Assembly: GCF_002102185.1 (NCBI RefSeq)
Contig: NZ_LQOW01000028.1
Span: 124,001 to 188,000, forward strand
Reading direction: 5' to 3'
Length of the DNA stretch: 64,000 nt
Source of the DNA: Mycobacterium fragae
GTDB taxonomy: Bacteria; Actinomycetota; Actinomycetes; Mycobacteriales; Mycobacteriaceae
The translations under genes were made by a program, and so were the position numbers. Positions 18,128-26,575 of this stretch are shown here, in pieces; within the stretch, counting starts at the first letter, position 1; every line of letters starts with the position of its first letter. The notes under the pieces are model-generated. The model searched no databases. It had not been told where the DNA came from and saw only the letters and a program-made list of their open reading frames with translations.

Positions 18128-18850
18128 GTGAATCTGCCAAGAGTGAACCTGCGCCGTGCCGCAGAACAGGGGACTGCCCCCGGCCGGGCTTACGACGATC
18201 ACATCGAGGAGTCGCGGCGCGCCCAGCGTAGGGCCGACAAGTGGCTGATCGCCGGCAGCGTCTTGATAGGCACCGCGGTGTTGGGGATCGTCGGCCTGCC
18301 CTTGTTCCTGCGCGGAGTCTGGTTGCTGAGACAGGCGCAGCGCCAAGGGCTCTCGGTGCGACCCATGTTGGTCACCTTGATCGGTTACCTGGTGATCATC
18401 GACGCGGCGATCAATTCCTTTGGCTGGGCGCTCGACCTGGTCGGTAACCACACTCTTGGGGCCCGGGTCCTGCTCACCGGGTGGGGCAACATGTTCGACG
18501 CCGGCTATTTCTGGCATTTCAACGAGCTGTGGGTTGGCGGCGCGGCGGGACCGGGCGAAAAAGCCTGGGAGGTTGGCCTGATCCTGACCGTGTTCTCGAT
18601 GCGCATCGCCGCAGCGATCGGGTTCTTGCAGATGAAGCGGTGGGGCCATCAGTGGATGATCATCACCTGCTGGATGGGCGTGGTGATCTGGATCGGCTAC
18701 GTCTTCAACATGACGATGTATGCCGACGTGCGTTACGCCGGCGTGGTTTTCCCGGTCATCGGCTGGTGGCTCTACGACATCTTCTACATCACCCCGTTCC
18801 TCGCCATCCCGTACCTGCACACGGTCAACCGTGAAATCTTCTCCGACTGA
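18128..18850 (+). CDS. Multi-pass membrane protein, paralogue 1 of the NorD/NorQ locus
   Basis: About 240 residues from the GTG at 18128, 5 nt after GGGGAG. This start matches the paralogue at 21464 (both begin M-N-L-P). Five or so hydrophobic segments are visible. Conserved polar residues lie in loops and membrane edges: G-N-H-T-L, G-N-M-F-D-A-G-Y-F-W-H-x-N-E-L-W, R-W-G-H-Q-W and P-Y-L-H-T-V-N-R-E. These shared His/Asp/Glu residues are candidate metal ligands. The last ~80 residues are almost identical to paralogue 2. I cannot name the family with confidence; a distant relation to AveC/spirocyclase-like membrane proteins is possible. The operon partners suggest a metal-dependent membrane enzyme. 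Confidence 0.75.
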   Translation: MNLPRVNLRRAAEQGTAPGRAYDDHIEESRRAQRRADKWLIAGSVLIGTAVLGIVGLPLFLRGVWLLRQAQRQGLSVRPMLVTLIGYLVIIDAAINSFGWALDLVGNHTLGARVLLTGWGNMFDAGYFWHFNELWVGGAAGPGEKAWEVGLILTVFSMRIAAAIGFLQMKRWGHQWMIITCWMGVVIWIGYVFNMTMYADVRYAGVVFPVIGWWLYDIFYITPFLAIPYLHTVNREIFSD

Positions 18851-18871
18851 ACATCAATAGGAGGTCGCGAA

Positions 18872-18970
18872 ATGCTCTGGGAGATCTGTCGTTACATTGC
18901 CGCGTGGGGCGGTACAGCGCTGATCATCGCGTTCTGGTACTGGCTGTTCTCCAGCCTGGGAACCTTCTGA
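18872..18970 (+). CDS. 32-residue single-span membrane peptide
   Basis: An ATG at 18872, 6 nt after an AGGAGG site, opens a frame of 32 codons: M-L-W-E-I-C-R-Y, then a hydrophobic Trp-rich span (A-L-I-I-A-F-W-Y-W-L-F) and L-G-T-F. It lies between membrane paralogue 1 and the NorD-like gene with short gaps on both sides. A perfect Shine-Dalgarno sequence and operon position support a real gene. Such tiny subunits often stabilise membrane oxidases. No homology is claimed. Confidence 0.62.
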   Translation: MLWEICRYIAAWGGTALIIAFWYWLFSSLGTF

Positions 18971-18984
18971 GCAGCTGACCCGTC

Positions 18985-20514
18985 ATGGCCGAGCTCTCCG
19001 ACGCGCACGCGGCGTCAATCGAACGCAGTTGTGCGGTGACGGCCGTCGCGTTGAGCGAACGGCGTCGCGACGGTGCGCGTTTGGTGAGCGGAGAGAAGCG
19101 CAGCTTCAGCTTGGACGCGACGCGGCGCGTCGTGCTGATTCCCTATCCGCCGCCCGCACCCGACTGGACACGACGAACGTTGACGTGCGGGCTGGCACTG
19201 CAATGTTCGCCGTCGAAGGATCGCCTGGCCGAGTATCGATTGACGGACTTATCTACGCGGGAACTTTGCGCGTTGACCATCGTCGAAGCGGCGGTGGCTC
19301 TGGGCTGGGTGTCGACACGGTGGCCCGGCCTGTTGAACGAAATGCGTCGCGTGCTGCCCGACCTGGAAATCGCCGATGGCGGCATGGCAGCCGCGGCCAT
19401 GCTCGACCGTGCGATCGAGCTGGCTCGAACGCGGCAACCGCTCGCTGCACATCCACTTCTGGGCACCTTGCCGTCAGCCTTCGCGATGCATCGCGGCCTG
19501 GCAACTGCGATTCGGAGGTTCGGCAGGATGCCGTGGAGCAGCGCGCTCAAGCGCCGTCCCCGTTCGTACTCGGTGCCCGTCGGCGGAGACGGCGGCGTGC
19601 GAAACCCCAATCTGCCGCCCCCGAGCAGGCCCGAGGAAAGCGATCTGGACATCGACCCGGCTCGTAGGCAAGGCATTCCCTACCCCGAATGGAACGTCTG
19701 GACGCAGAGCTTCCTGCGCGACCACGTCGCTGTCGTCGAGCGAAGCCGTACCGGTCGTGAACGCAAGCCCGCACCGGTGTCGGCCGAGCTGCGCAAGTGG
19801 TTCGAAGTGCACACCGATCGCGCGATGACGGGGCGTCTCGAGGACGGTTCGGAGCTGGACATCGACTCCTATGTCAGCCACTACCTCGACGTCGTGAGCG
19901 GAGAGGCCAAGGAACCACACGTCTTTCGCGACTTGTTGCCCAGTGGCCGGGACGTCACGACGGCGCTGCTGCTCGACGCCAGCTCGTCGCTGGGTGTTCA
20001 TGGGGGCCGGATCTTCCGTCTGGAGTTGGCGTGCGCAGATGCGCTATCGCGCGCGATGACCCGCGCCCGTGAGCGACATGGCATCTTCGCATTCACCGGC
20101 AATACGCGCCATCACGTCAAGGTGCGCTGCCTGAAAGACTTCCAGGACAGGGACTTTGTGGCTCCCAGCGGCGTGGGCCTGATGACCCGCGGCTACACCA
20201 GGCTGGGCGCACCGGTACGTCATTTGACGAGCCGGTTGCTCGCACAGCCGTCCGAACGCCATCTGCTCATCGTGATCGGTGATGGGCTGATGTCCGACGA
20301 GGGCTACGAAGGCCGCTACGCCTGGGCCGACGTCGCACACGCGGTTGAAGAAGCCAACGAGGCGGGCGTGTCCGTGTACTACGTCGGCGTCGGGCCCACC
20401 CGAGTCGACCCGCTGCCGGAGGTCTTCGGCCCACGCCGCGCCCAACGGATCCGACGCGTGGAAGACCTGCCACGCGTGCTCGCCCACGTTCACCGCGAAC
20501 TGGTATCCGCATGA
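18985..20514 (+). CDS. NorD-like von Willebrand factor A domain protein
   Basis: A 509-residue protein whose C-terminal ~190 residues form a VWA domain. The MIDAS motif is L-L-L-D-A-S-S-S, with a later Thr (G-Y-T-R-L-G) and Asp (V-I-G-D-G). The preceding Y-P-E-W-N-V-W-T-Q-S-F-L-R-D-H-V-A-V-V-E block is the NorD/CbbO family signature. NorD-type proteins work with MoxR-class AAA+ ATPases (NorQ, CbbQ) to remodel a client enzyme, for example inserting non-heme iron into nitric oxide reductase. The partner ATPase is encoded directly downstream. The clients here are most likely the neighbouring membrane proteins, since no norB/norC or rubisco gene is present. Confidence 0.86.
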   Translation: MAELSDAHAASIERSCAVTAVALSERRRDGARLVSGEKRSFSLDATRRVVLIPYPPPAPDWTRRTLTCGLALQCSPSKDRLAEYRLTDLSTRELCALTIVEAAVALGWVSTRWPGLLNEMRRVLPDLEIADGGMAAAAMLDRAIELARTRQPLAAHPLLGTLPSAFAMHRGLATAIRRFGRMPWSSALKRRPRSYSVPVGGDGGVRNPNLPPPSRPEESDLDIDPARRQGIPYPEWNVWTQSFLRDHVAVVERSRTGRERKPAPVSAELRKWFEVHTDRAMTGRLEDGSELDIDSYVSHYLDVVSGEAKEPHVFRDLLPSGRDVTTALLLDASSSLGVHGGRIFRLELACADALSRAMTRARERHGIFAFTGNTRHHVKVRCLKDFQDRDFVAPSGVGLMTRGYTRLGAPVRHLTSRLLAQPSERHLLIVIGDGLMSDEGYEGRYAWADVAHAVEEANEAGVSVYYVGVGPTRVDPLPEVFGPRRAQRIRRVEDLPRVLAHVHRELVSA

Positions 20515-20536
20515 CTCACGATCACCGAGGGGACAG

Positions 20537-21322
20537 ATGACGACCGATCTCTACATTGCGAACGGCAACGAAGTGCAGCTGTTCGAGCAGGCGTACCGCC
20601 GGCACATCCCCGTAATGCTTACCGGCCCAACAGGTTGCGGCAAGACACGCCTCGTCGAGCACATGGGCCTACTTCTCGAGCGGCCGGTGGTGACGATCAG
20701 CTGCCACGACGACCTCACCAGCTCCGATTTGGTCGGGCGCTTCATGGTAGTCGGCGGCGACGTGCGATGGACCGATGGGCCCTTGACCAAAGCGGTCAAG
20801 GCCGGTGCCATCTGCTACCTGGACGAGGTGGTGGAGGCGCGCCACGACTCACTGGCCATCTTGCACTCGCTGACCGATCACCGCCGCGTCCTCTACTTGG
20901 ACCGCGCCGGCGAGGTTGTCAAAGCGCCGGATTCATTCATGCTGGTGTGCTCCTACAACCCCGCCTACCGCAGCTCACTCAAGGAGCTCAAGCCGTCGTT
21001 CCGGCAGCGGTTCGCCACGCTCCACATGAGTTACCTGCCGCCCGAGCGCGAGGCCGAAGTCATCGTCGCCGAAGCGGGTATCGAGCTGTCGGTGGCGCGT
21101 CGACTCGTCCACTGCGCCGTCGCCATCCGCACCGCGGACGAAGTCTTCCACTTCGAACCGCCTTCGACTCGGGCGCTGGTCACCGCGGCGCAGCTGATCT
21201 TCGCTGGTGCAAGCGAAATGGAAGCAGCCGAGGCGTGCATCCTCGCGCCCCTTACCACCGACGGCGCGATCCACGAGGGACTGCGTGAGGTCGCTGCCGC
21301 CAGCCTCCTCACCGCCAATTAG
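20537..21322 (+). CDS. NorQ/CbbQ-type MoxR AAA+ ATPase
   Basis: Encodes 261 residues from the ATG at 20537 after GAGGGG. Walker A is G-P-T-G-C-G-K-T (residues ~28-35) and Walker B is A-I-C-Y-L-D-E-V. Sensor and arginine-finger regions follow (C-S-Y-N-P-A-Y, F-R-Q-R-F-A). The C-terminal region fits the CbbQ_C domain. The protein would assemble into a hexamer and use ATP hydrolysis with the NorD-like VWA protein to activate or metallate a client. It lies 22 bp after the VWA gene and before a small membrane peptide and the second membrane paralogue. Confidence 0.9.
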   Translation: MTTDLYIANGNEVQLFEQAYRRHIPVMLTGPTGCGKTRLVEHMGLLLERPVVTISCHDDLTSSDLVGRFMVVGGDVRWTDGPLTKAVKAGAICYLDEVVEARHDSLAILHSLTDHRRVLYLDRAGEVVKAPDSFMLVCSYNPAYRSSLKELKPSFRQRFATLHMSYLPPEREAEVIVAEAGIELSVARRLVHCAVAIRTADEVFHFEPPSTRALVTAAQLIFAGASEMEAAEACILAPLTTDGAIHEGLREVAAASLLTAN

Positions 21323-21338
21323 GAAAGGAAGCCGAGAC

Positions 21339-21467
21339 ATGGACCAGCAAGAGCGTAAACGCAAGAGGGCTCTCATCGTCTTTCAGATCTTCATCTACGG
21401 CTATTTGCTCGCGATGTTCCTGATCCAGCTGTACATGTCATTCGCCCGAGGGTGGTGGCAGCTGTGA
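21339..21467 (+). CDS. 42-residue single-span membrane peptide
   Basis: The ATG at 21339 follows AGGAAAGGAAG. The peptide has a strongly basic N-terminus (M-D-Q-Q-E-R-K-R-K-R), a ~20-residue aromatic hydrophobic span (F-Q-I-F-I-Y-G-Y-L-L-A-M-F), and ends W-W-Q-L. Its TGA overlaps the GTG start of membrane paralogue 2 (GTGA), so translation is coupled. The arrangement repeats that of paralogue 1 and its 32-residue peptide, although here the peptide precedes its partner. A small structural subunit of a membrane complex is inferred. Confidence 0.68.
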   Translation: MDQQERKRKRALIVFQIFIYGYLLAMFLIQLYMSFARGWWQL

Positions 21468-22171
21468 ATCTACCTCTCCTGCACCGCCGTTCAGGCAGCG
21501 ACTCGGTCAGCCTCGAAGACCACCACGACGAATCGCGCGAGGCACAGCGCCGAGCGGACAAATGGATGATCATTGGCGCCGCCCTGATGGGAATGTGGGC
21601 ACCCGGGGTCATCGGATTCCCGATTTTCATGCGCGGGGTATGGCTGCAGCGGCAGGCTCTGCGGGCCGGCCTATCGGTACGGCCCATGATCGTCACCCTG
21701 ATCGGATACCTGGTGCTGATCGACGGATGCCTGAACAGCCTCGGGTGGGCACTGGACCTGGTCGCCAACCACACCTTGATCAACCGGGTGCTGATGGTCG
21801 GGTGGGGCAACATGTTCGACGCCGGCTACTTCTGGCACTACAACGAGCTGTGGGTCGGCGGCGCGGCAGGGCCAGGCGAAAAGGCGTGGGTCGCCGGGTT
21901 GATTCTGACCGTGTTCTCCATGCGGGTGGCCGCCGCGATCGGGTTCTTGCAGATGAAGCGGTGGGGCCATCAGTGGATGATCATCACCTGCTGGATGGGC
22001 GTGGTCATCTGGATCGGCTACGTCTTCAACATGACGATGTACGCCGACGTGCGTTACGCCGGCGTGGTGTTCCCGGTCATCGGCTGGTGGCTCTACGACA
22101 TCTTCTACATCACCCCCTTCCTCGCCATCCCGTACCTGCACACGGTCAACCGTGAAATCTTCGTGGACTGA
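21464..22171 (+). CDS. Multi-pass membrane protein, paralogue 2 of the NorD/NorQ locus
   Basis: About 235 residues from the GTG at 21464, which overlaps the preceding peptide stop. Topology and conserved polar motifs match paralogue 1 at 18128 (F-D-A-G-Y-F-W-H-Y-N-E-L-W, R-W-G-H-Q-W, Y-L-H-T-V-N-R-E). The N-terminal tails differ, and the central part is diverged with many silent and some amino-acid changes. The last ~230 bases show only about five differences apart from the final codons, a pattern that suggests gene conversion. It may form a heteromeric complex with paralogue 1. Function inferred from context only. Confidence 0.75.
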   Translation: MNLPLLHRRSGSDSVSLEDHHDESREAQRRADKWMIIGAALMGMWAPGVIGFPIFMRGVWLQRQALRAGLSVRPMIVTLIGYLVLIDGCLNSLGWALDLVANHTLINRVLMVGWGNMFDAGYFWHYNELWVGGAAGPGEKAWVAGLILTVFSMRVAAAIGFLQMKRWGHQWMIITCWMGVVIWIGYVFNMTMYADVRYAGVVFPVIGWWLYDIFYITPFLAIPYLHTVNREIFVD

Positions 22172-22193
22172 ACATGATTGAAGGAGCACAACT

Positions 22194-22592
22194 GTGACTA
22201 CTGATCTTCCGCCGGGCACCATTCCCTATTACGCGCGCATGCACAAATGGATCAAACGAGGCGTCCTGGTGTGCCTGGTCGCGCTGGTCATCGAGGGCGC
22301 TTTCACGTTGCCGTTCATGGCGGTCTACTACGGTTGGCCGACACTGAGCCTCACCCAGATTTGCAGCGAACTGTTGAAAGTCCGCTACTCCGACGACACC
22401 ATGGAATGCCAATTCCCGTACCCGATGTTCGGCCCGCCGGAGGGCGCCGCCGGGAAAGACACCGCGCAGGACAAGTGGGGCATCCAGCCGACACCGAAGT
22501 ACCACCGGCTTGGTTTCCGCGAACTGGTCAAGATTCACGACGAACGACTGGCCCACCAGGGGGCGGGACACGGTGCGGTGCCCGGCGGGTGA
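22194..22592 (+). CDS. Single-span membrane-anchored hypothetical protein
   Basis: A 132-residue protein from the GTG at 22194, 6 nt after GAAGGAG. One N-terminal transmembrane helix ([19 protein letters not shown]) is followed by a ~90-residue soluble tail with Pro-rich segments, two Cys (I-C-S-E-L; M-E-C-Q-F) and several His (Y-H-R-L, K-I-H-D). It directly follows membrane paralogue 2 (22 bp) and precedes the flavoprotein by 15 bp, so it belongs to the operon. The tail could be an extracytoplasmic or docking subunit. No family recognised. Confidence 0.65.
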   Translation: MTTDLPPGTIPYYARMHKWIKRGVLVCLVALVIEGAFTLPFMAVYYGWPTLSLTQICSELLKVRYSDDTMECQFPYPMFGPPEGAAGKDTAQDKWGIQPTPKYHRLGFRELVKIHDERLAHQGAGHGAVPGG

Positions 22593-22607
22593 CAAACTCG
22601 TGGCGGT

Positions 22608-23729
22608 ATGAGCCGCAAACGCATTGTCATTGCGGGACTGGGAGACGTCGGTGTGCTGACCGCGATCCGGCTCGCCCGGTGCGCCGACGTCGTAGGCGTC
22701 TCGGGCAAACCCGCGCTGCTGAGCGGCCAAGAACTTGGTGTCCGGCTTTCCCGCCCGAACGACTGGGCCCGTGACTATTGGATCCCCTTCGACAGGTTTC
22801 GCCGCTTGGATCGGGTCCGGACGGTTCACGCCACGCTGACCGGGGTCGACCTGACGGCCCGAACCGTCTTCGGCCGGCGCGACGACGGCGCGACAGTCGC
22901 CGAGGATTACGACGCGCTGGTGATCTCGACCGGCGTCACCAACGGCTTCTGGCGCAGGCCGACGCTGCAGTCGGCCGCTGAGATCGGCGCTGACATACGC
23001 GCAGCGCACGATCGAGTGTCGGCAGCCGAATCGATGATTGTCGTGGGCGGCGGCGCGGCAGCGATCACCAGCGCCGCCAACATGGCAATCACGTGGCCGC
23101 ACAAGAGGATTGACCTATATTTCCCCGGCGAGCGTGCGCTGACCGAGTATCATCCGCGGATCTGGAATCGCATCCAGGGAAGGTTGACCGACCTCGGCGT
23201 GGGCCTGCACCCCGGGCATCGTGCCGTCGTCTCGGACGGCTTCGCGGGCGATGAGATCACCAGCGAACCAGTCCGCTTCACCACCGGACAACCGCCGGCT
23301 TCCGCCGACGCCGTGCTATGGGCGATAGGGCGCGTGAAACCCAACACCGACTGGTTACCACGGGAACTGCTCGATGAGCACGGGTTCGTCCGGGTGACAC
23401 CCGAGCTGCGAGCGCCCGGTCATCAAGGCGTGTTCGCCGTCGGCGACGTCGCCGCGACCGACCGTCTTCGCAGCTCTGCCCGCAATCGTGGAGATGCGTT
23501 GGTGGCCCGTAACATCCGCGCCGAATTCGCAGGCCGAAGGTTACGCACCTTCCGGACGCCGGGTCGGCGGTGGGGCTCGCTACTGGGTATCCAGGCCGAC
23601 GGGCTGGAAGTCTTCTTCCCCACCGGTCATGCGTTCCGCTTCCCGGCATGGTCAGTCGACCGTGTGGTGATGCCGTGGATCGTTCGATGGGGCATGTATC
23701 GCGGAATTCGGGTAAACCGCCCGCTATAG
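22608..23729 (+). CDS. FAD-dependent NAD(P)H oxidoreductase (NDH-2/ferredoxin-reductase-like)
   Basis: A 373-residue two-dinucleotide-fold flavoprotein. The N-terminal FAD fold is G-L-G-D-V-G and the second fold is V-V-G-G-G-A-A-A near residue 145. V-F-A-V-G-D-V-A-A-T close to residue 285 is the FAD-contacting GD motif. The C-terminal ~60 residues (aromatic, with F-P-A-W-S-V-D-R-V-V-M-P-W) resemble the membrane-docking tail of type II NADH dehydrogenases. As last gene of the NorD/NorQ locus it is the obvious candidate for passing electrons from NAD(P)H, directly or through quinone, to the membrane enzyme. That link is inference. Confidence 0.78.
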   Translation: MSRKRIVIAGLGDVGVLTAIRLARCADVVGVSGKPALLSGQELGVRLSRPNDWARDYWIPFDRFRRLDRVRTVHATLTGVDLTARTVFGRRDDGATVAEDYDALVISTGVTNGFWRRPTLQSAAEIGADIRAAHDRVSAAESMIVVGGGAAAITSAANMAITWPHKRIDLYFPGERALTEYHPRIWNRIQGRLTDLGVGLHPGHRAVVSDGFAGDEITSEPVRFTTGQPPASADAVLWAIGRVKPNTDWLPRELLDEHGFVRVTPELRAPGHQGVFAVGDVAATDRLRSSARNRGDALVARNIRAEFAGRRLRTFRTPGRRWGSLLGIQADGLEVFFPTGHAFRFPAWSVDRVVMPWIVRWGMYRGIRVNRPL

Positions 23730-23761
23730 GCTCACGCGATGGCGACACCAACGCTTCCCGT

Positions 23762-25135
23762 TTAGTGCGCGACCGTGGCGAACTCGCGCATCAACGCACA
23801 CAGCCGCCAGGAACCTGGTACGCCCTTGAGTTCGTGTTCACCGCGATCGGCGAACCGATGTCGCGAGCCGGTGACGATGTCGCGCACCGTCGACGAGACC
23901 AGCACTTCGCTGGGTCCTGCCAGCGCGGCGACCCGCGCACCGATGTGCACGGCCATCCCGGCGACGTCTTCTTTTCGTGCGCCGCGCACTTCGACCTCGC
24001 CCGCGTGAATACCGACGCGCACTTCGATGCCGAGGACCCGCACGGCGTCGACGATGGCGTCCGCGCAGGCGATCGCGGCGCTCGGGCTGGTGAACGTGGC
24101 GACGAATCCGTCTCCGGCGGTGTTGACTTCGTGACCGCTGAAGCGATCGAGCTCGTGGCGGATGATGGCGTCGTGGTTGTCGAGTAGGTCGCGCCACCGG
24201 TCGTCGCCCAGCAGCGCGGCGCGCTCGGTCGAGCCGACTATGTCGGTGAACACGATCGTGGTGAGTACCCGCTCGGCGCCGTAGCCCCGCACACCGGTGA
24301 CGAACTCCTCGATCTCGTCGAGCATCGGCGCGGTGTCGCCGACCCAGTACAAGACGTCGTCGCCGGGTAGCTCGACGAAGCGCGATCCGGCGATGTGCTC
24401 GGCAAGGTAACGACCGTTTGCGACTGGGCTGAAGTCGGTGTTGTCGCGGTGCAGGATCAGCGTCGGCACCGTGATGCGTGCGAGCACGTCGCGGACATCG
24501 ATCTGCCGGATGATCTGGATCATGGCGCGCGCCATGCTGGGTGAGGCGGCACGGTTGCCGGCCATGTCCCACCAGGCCCGGAACGCGTCGTCGCCGGCGA
24601 CGCTGGGAGCGATGATGCTGAGGATGTCGAAACCCTTGTCGACCGCGTCCGGCTCGATCGCCACCGTGGTGTACGGATCGGTGGCGTCGATGTCGGCGCC
24701 CATCGGGTAGTCGGGGGCCCGCAGTGTGCGGGCCGCGCCGTTGATGGTCACCAGGCTGCGGACCCGCTCGGGGTAGTCGGCCGCGAGAATCAGTCCGGTC
24801 GCTCCGGTGAAGCCGGGGGCCAAGATCGTCGCCTGCTCGCTTCCGACCGCATTCATGACCGAGATGGCGTCTTTTGCCCAGAACTTCGGGCCGACCACGT
24901 CCAGCGACGGAACACGGGACGACAGGCCAATCCCGCGCTGGTCGAGGCGGATCACCCGAGCGAAGGACGCCAGCCTCCGGTGAAAGCGGTACATCGACGG
25001 CTCGGCATCAATAGTGTCGATCGGGATGGACGGTCCCGGCAGCACGAGCAGGTCGGTCGGTCCCTCGCCAAAGACCTGGTAGGCGATGTCGACATCGCCG
25101 CAACTGGCGTAGCGAGTCCGCGGAACCTGCGCCAC
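23762..25135 (-). CDS. Class III adenylate cyclase with N-terminal degenerate alpha/beta hydrolase (LipJ/Rv1900c-like)
   Basis: A 457-residue two-domain protein. Residues ~1-275 are alpha/beta-hydrolase-like and residues ~285-450 are a class III nucleotidyl cyclase. The cyclase keeps the metal Asp residues in F-T-D-I-V-G-S-T and A-G-D-G-F, and V-G-I-H-A-G-E-V. In the hydrolase half the GxSxG elbow is replaced by A-P-G-F-T-G, so no nucleophilic Ser, and the usual His of G-D-D-H-x-x-W is Val (G-D-D-V-L-Y-W). The domain is therefore probably a sensor rather than an enzyme. M. tuberculosis Rv1900c has the same fusion. It would make cAMP in the cytoplasm in response to an unknown ligand. It is convergent with the flavoprotein gene. 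Confidence 0.86.
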   Translation of the reverse strand: MAQVPRTRYASCGDVDIAYQVFGEGPTDLLVLPGPSIPIDTIDAEPSMYRFHRRLASFARVIRLDQRGIGLSSRVPSLDVVGPKFWAKDAISVMNAVGSEQATILAPGFTGATGLILAADYPERVRSLVTINGAARTLRAPDYPMGADIDATDPYTTVAIEPDAVDKGFDILSIIAPSVAGDDAFRAWWDMAGNRAASPSMARAMIQIIRQIDVRDVLARITVPTLILHRDNTDFSPVANGRYLAEHIAGSRFVELPGDDVLYWVGDTAPMLDEIEEFVTGVRGYGAERVLTTIVFTDIVGSTERAALLGDDRWRDLLDNHDAIIRHELDRFSGHEVNTAGDGFVATFTSPSAAIACADAIVDAVRVLGIEVRVGIHAGEVEVRGARKEDVAGMAVHIGARVAALAGPSEVLVSSTVRDIVTGSRHRFADRGEHELKGVPGSWRLCALMREFATVAH

Positions 25136-25196
25136 GGATCCAGGCTAGTGCAGGGCCAGCTATGCAGGAATTTGGTACGTGACGGGAGGAGACGCC

Positions 25197-25961
25197 ATGC
25201 AGATGACCCGCAACACGATTCTGGTGACCGGCGGCGGCACCGGGATCGGCCGTGGCTTGGCGGAATCGCTGTACCGGCTGGGCAATCGGGTCGTCATCGC
25301 GGGCCGCCGCCGGGAACCGCTTAAAGAGGTCGCCGCGGCCAACCCCGGCATCGAGCATTTGTCACTGGATCAGAGCGACCCCGCCGACATTCGGCGGTTC
25401 GCCATCGAGCTGACCGACCACCATCCGGACGTCAACGTCCTGATCAACAACGCCGGCATCCAGCGGGTCGAGGACCTCACGACCGCCGGCGCCGGCACCG
25501 CGGAGCAGACCGTCGCGATCAATCTGCTGGGGCCGATCCGGCTGACGGCGGCATTGCTGCCCGCCCTGCTCGGCAAGCCACACCCGGCGATCATCAACGT
25601 CACGTCCGGGCTGGCATTCATGCCCATCGCGCTGACACCGACCTATTGCGCCACCAAGGCGGCGATGCACTCCTACACCCAATCGCTGCGCTTTCAGCTG
25701 CGTGACACTTCTGTCCAGGTGATCGAAATCGTGCCGCCGATGGTTCAGACGGCGCTGCAGGGCGAGCGCGGGTTCGACCCGAGGGCGATGCCGCTGGATG
25801 AGTACATCGCCGAGACCATGTCGCTGTTGCAGACGCAGCCGGATGCCGACGAGATCGTCGTGGAGCGGGTCAAGCAGTTCCGGTTCGCCGAGCGCGACGG
25901 CGTTTACGACGACCTCTACCACGCCGTCAACCAGGCCGTCGCGGCGGCGATGGGGCGGTGA
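25197..25961 (+). CDS. Short-chain dehydrogenase/reductase (DltE-like)
   Basis: A 254-residue classical SDR from the ATG at 25197, 6 nt after GGGAGGA. The cofactor motif is T-G-G-G-T-G-I-G (residues ~11-18), followed by N-N-A-G near residue 85, Ser in N-V-T-S-G, and the catalytic pair in Y-C-A-T-K. The basic residues after the second strand (A-G-R-R-R-E) suggest NADP(H). It is divergent from the cyclase gene, with 61 bp between, and stands alone. The substrate is unknown. Confidence 0.86.
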   Translation: MQMTRNTILVTGGGTGIGRGLAESLYRLGNRVVIAGRRREPLKEVAAANPGIEHLSLDQSDPADIRRFAIELTDHHPDVNVLINNAGIQRVEDLTTAGAGTAEQTVAINLLGPIRLTAALLPALLGKPHPAIINVTSGLAFMPIALTPTYCATKAAMHSYTQSLRFQLRDTSVQVIEIVPPMVQTALQGERGFDPRAMPLDEYIAETMSLLQTQPDADEIVVERVKQFRFAERDGVYDDLYHAVNQAVAAAMGR

Positions 25962-26006
25962 GCAAGAGCTTCTGCTGAAAGCCACGCAGCTGCAGACACT
26001 TTCGTG

Positions 26007-26273
26007 TCAAAGCGGCGCTGTGCCGGGATAGGGCAGCAGCGCCATCTCGCGAGCGTTCTTGATCGCCGTCGCGACCTGGCGTTGCTGTTGAACGGTCAGG
26101 CCCGTGACCTGGCGGGAGCGAATTTTGCCGCGTTCGGAGATGAACATCCGCAACTTTGCGGCGTCTTTGTAGTCGATAACGGTCAGCCCGAGGCTGCTGA
26201 GCAGGTTCTTCTTTGCATGCTTCGTCTCGGGCGTGCCGGCTCGACGGGTGCGCTTCGACTTGCCGGCCATCAC
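26007..26273 (-). CDS. rpsR2: Zinc-independent (C-) ribosomal protein bS18 paralogue
   Basis: An 88-residue S18 with the family core [25 protein letters not shown] and a basic C-terminus, but no Cys, hence the zinc-free form. Under zinc starvation these paralogues replace the zinc-binding versions so that ribosomal zinc can be released. It is last of a four-gene run (rpmB-rpmG-rpsN-rpsR) with overlapping stops and starts: its ATG overlaps the rpsN2 stop (ATGA). Expression should be controlled by the Zur box at 27006. Confidence 0.93.
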   Translation of the reverse strand: MMAGKSKRTRRAGTPETKHAKKNLLSSLGLTVIDYKDAAKLRMFISERGKIRSRQVTGLTVQQQRQVATAIKNAREMALLPYPGTAPL

Positions 26274-26575
26274 CAGCTGGCTTTGCGTATACCGGGAAGT
26301 TGGCCGTCATGAGCTAGCGCACGCACCCGAAGCCGGGACAGGCCGAACTTGCGCAGATGTCCGCGGGGCCGACCATCGACTGCATCGCGGTTTCGCACCC
26401 GCACCGCACTGGCGTCGCGCGGTTGGCGGGCAAGCGCGCGTTGCGCGGCCAGGCGCTGCTCAAAGGCGCTGGCCGGTGAGTGAATAACCAGCTTGAGCTC
26501 GGCCCGCCGCTCGGCGTAGCGCGCGACGATCGCGCGACGTTGGTCGTTCTTGACGATTTTGGATTTCTTGGCCAT
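26270..26575 (-). CDS. rpsN2: Zinc-independent (C-) ribosomal protein uS14 paralogue
   Basis: A 101-residue long-form S14 beginning M-A-K-K-S-K and ending [27 protein letters not shown], the canonical small-subunit S14 C-terminus. It lacks the two CxxC pairs of the 61-residue zinc-binding form. It lies between rpmG2 (adjoining, TGAATG) and rpsR2 (overlapping). It functions in 30S subunit assembly during zinc limitation. Confidence 0.93.
   Translation of the reverse strand: MAKKSKIVKNDQRRAIVARYAERRAELKLVIHSPASAFEQRLAAQRALARQPRDASAVRVRNRDAVDGRPRGHLRKFGLSRLRVRALAHDGQLPGIRKASW

Noticed and set aside
18985..21322. Denitrification (nitric oxide reductase) operon
   Set aside because: NorD- and NorQ-type proteins are present, but no NorB-like heme-copper subunit or NorC cytochrome is encoded in the window.
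18128..22592. Particulate methane/ammonia monooxygenase (PmoCAB-like) identity for the membrane proteins
   Set aside because: I could not match the known PmoC/AmoC conserved blocks, and a PmoB-type cupredoxin subunit is missing. Only the general idea of a membrane metalloenzyme is kept.
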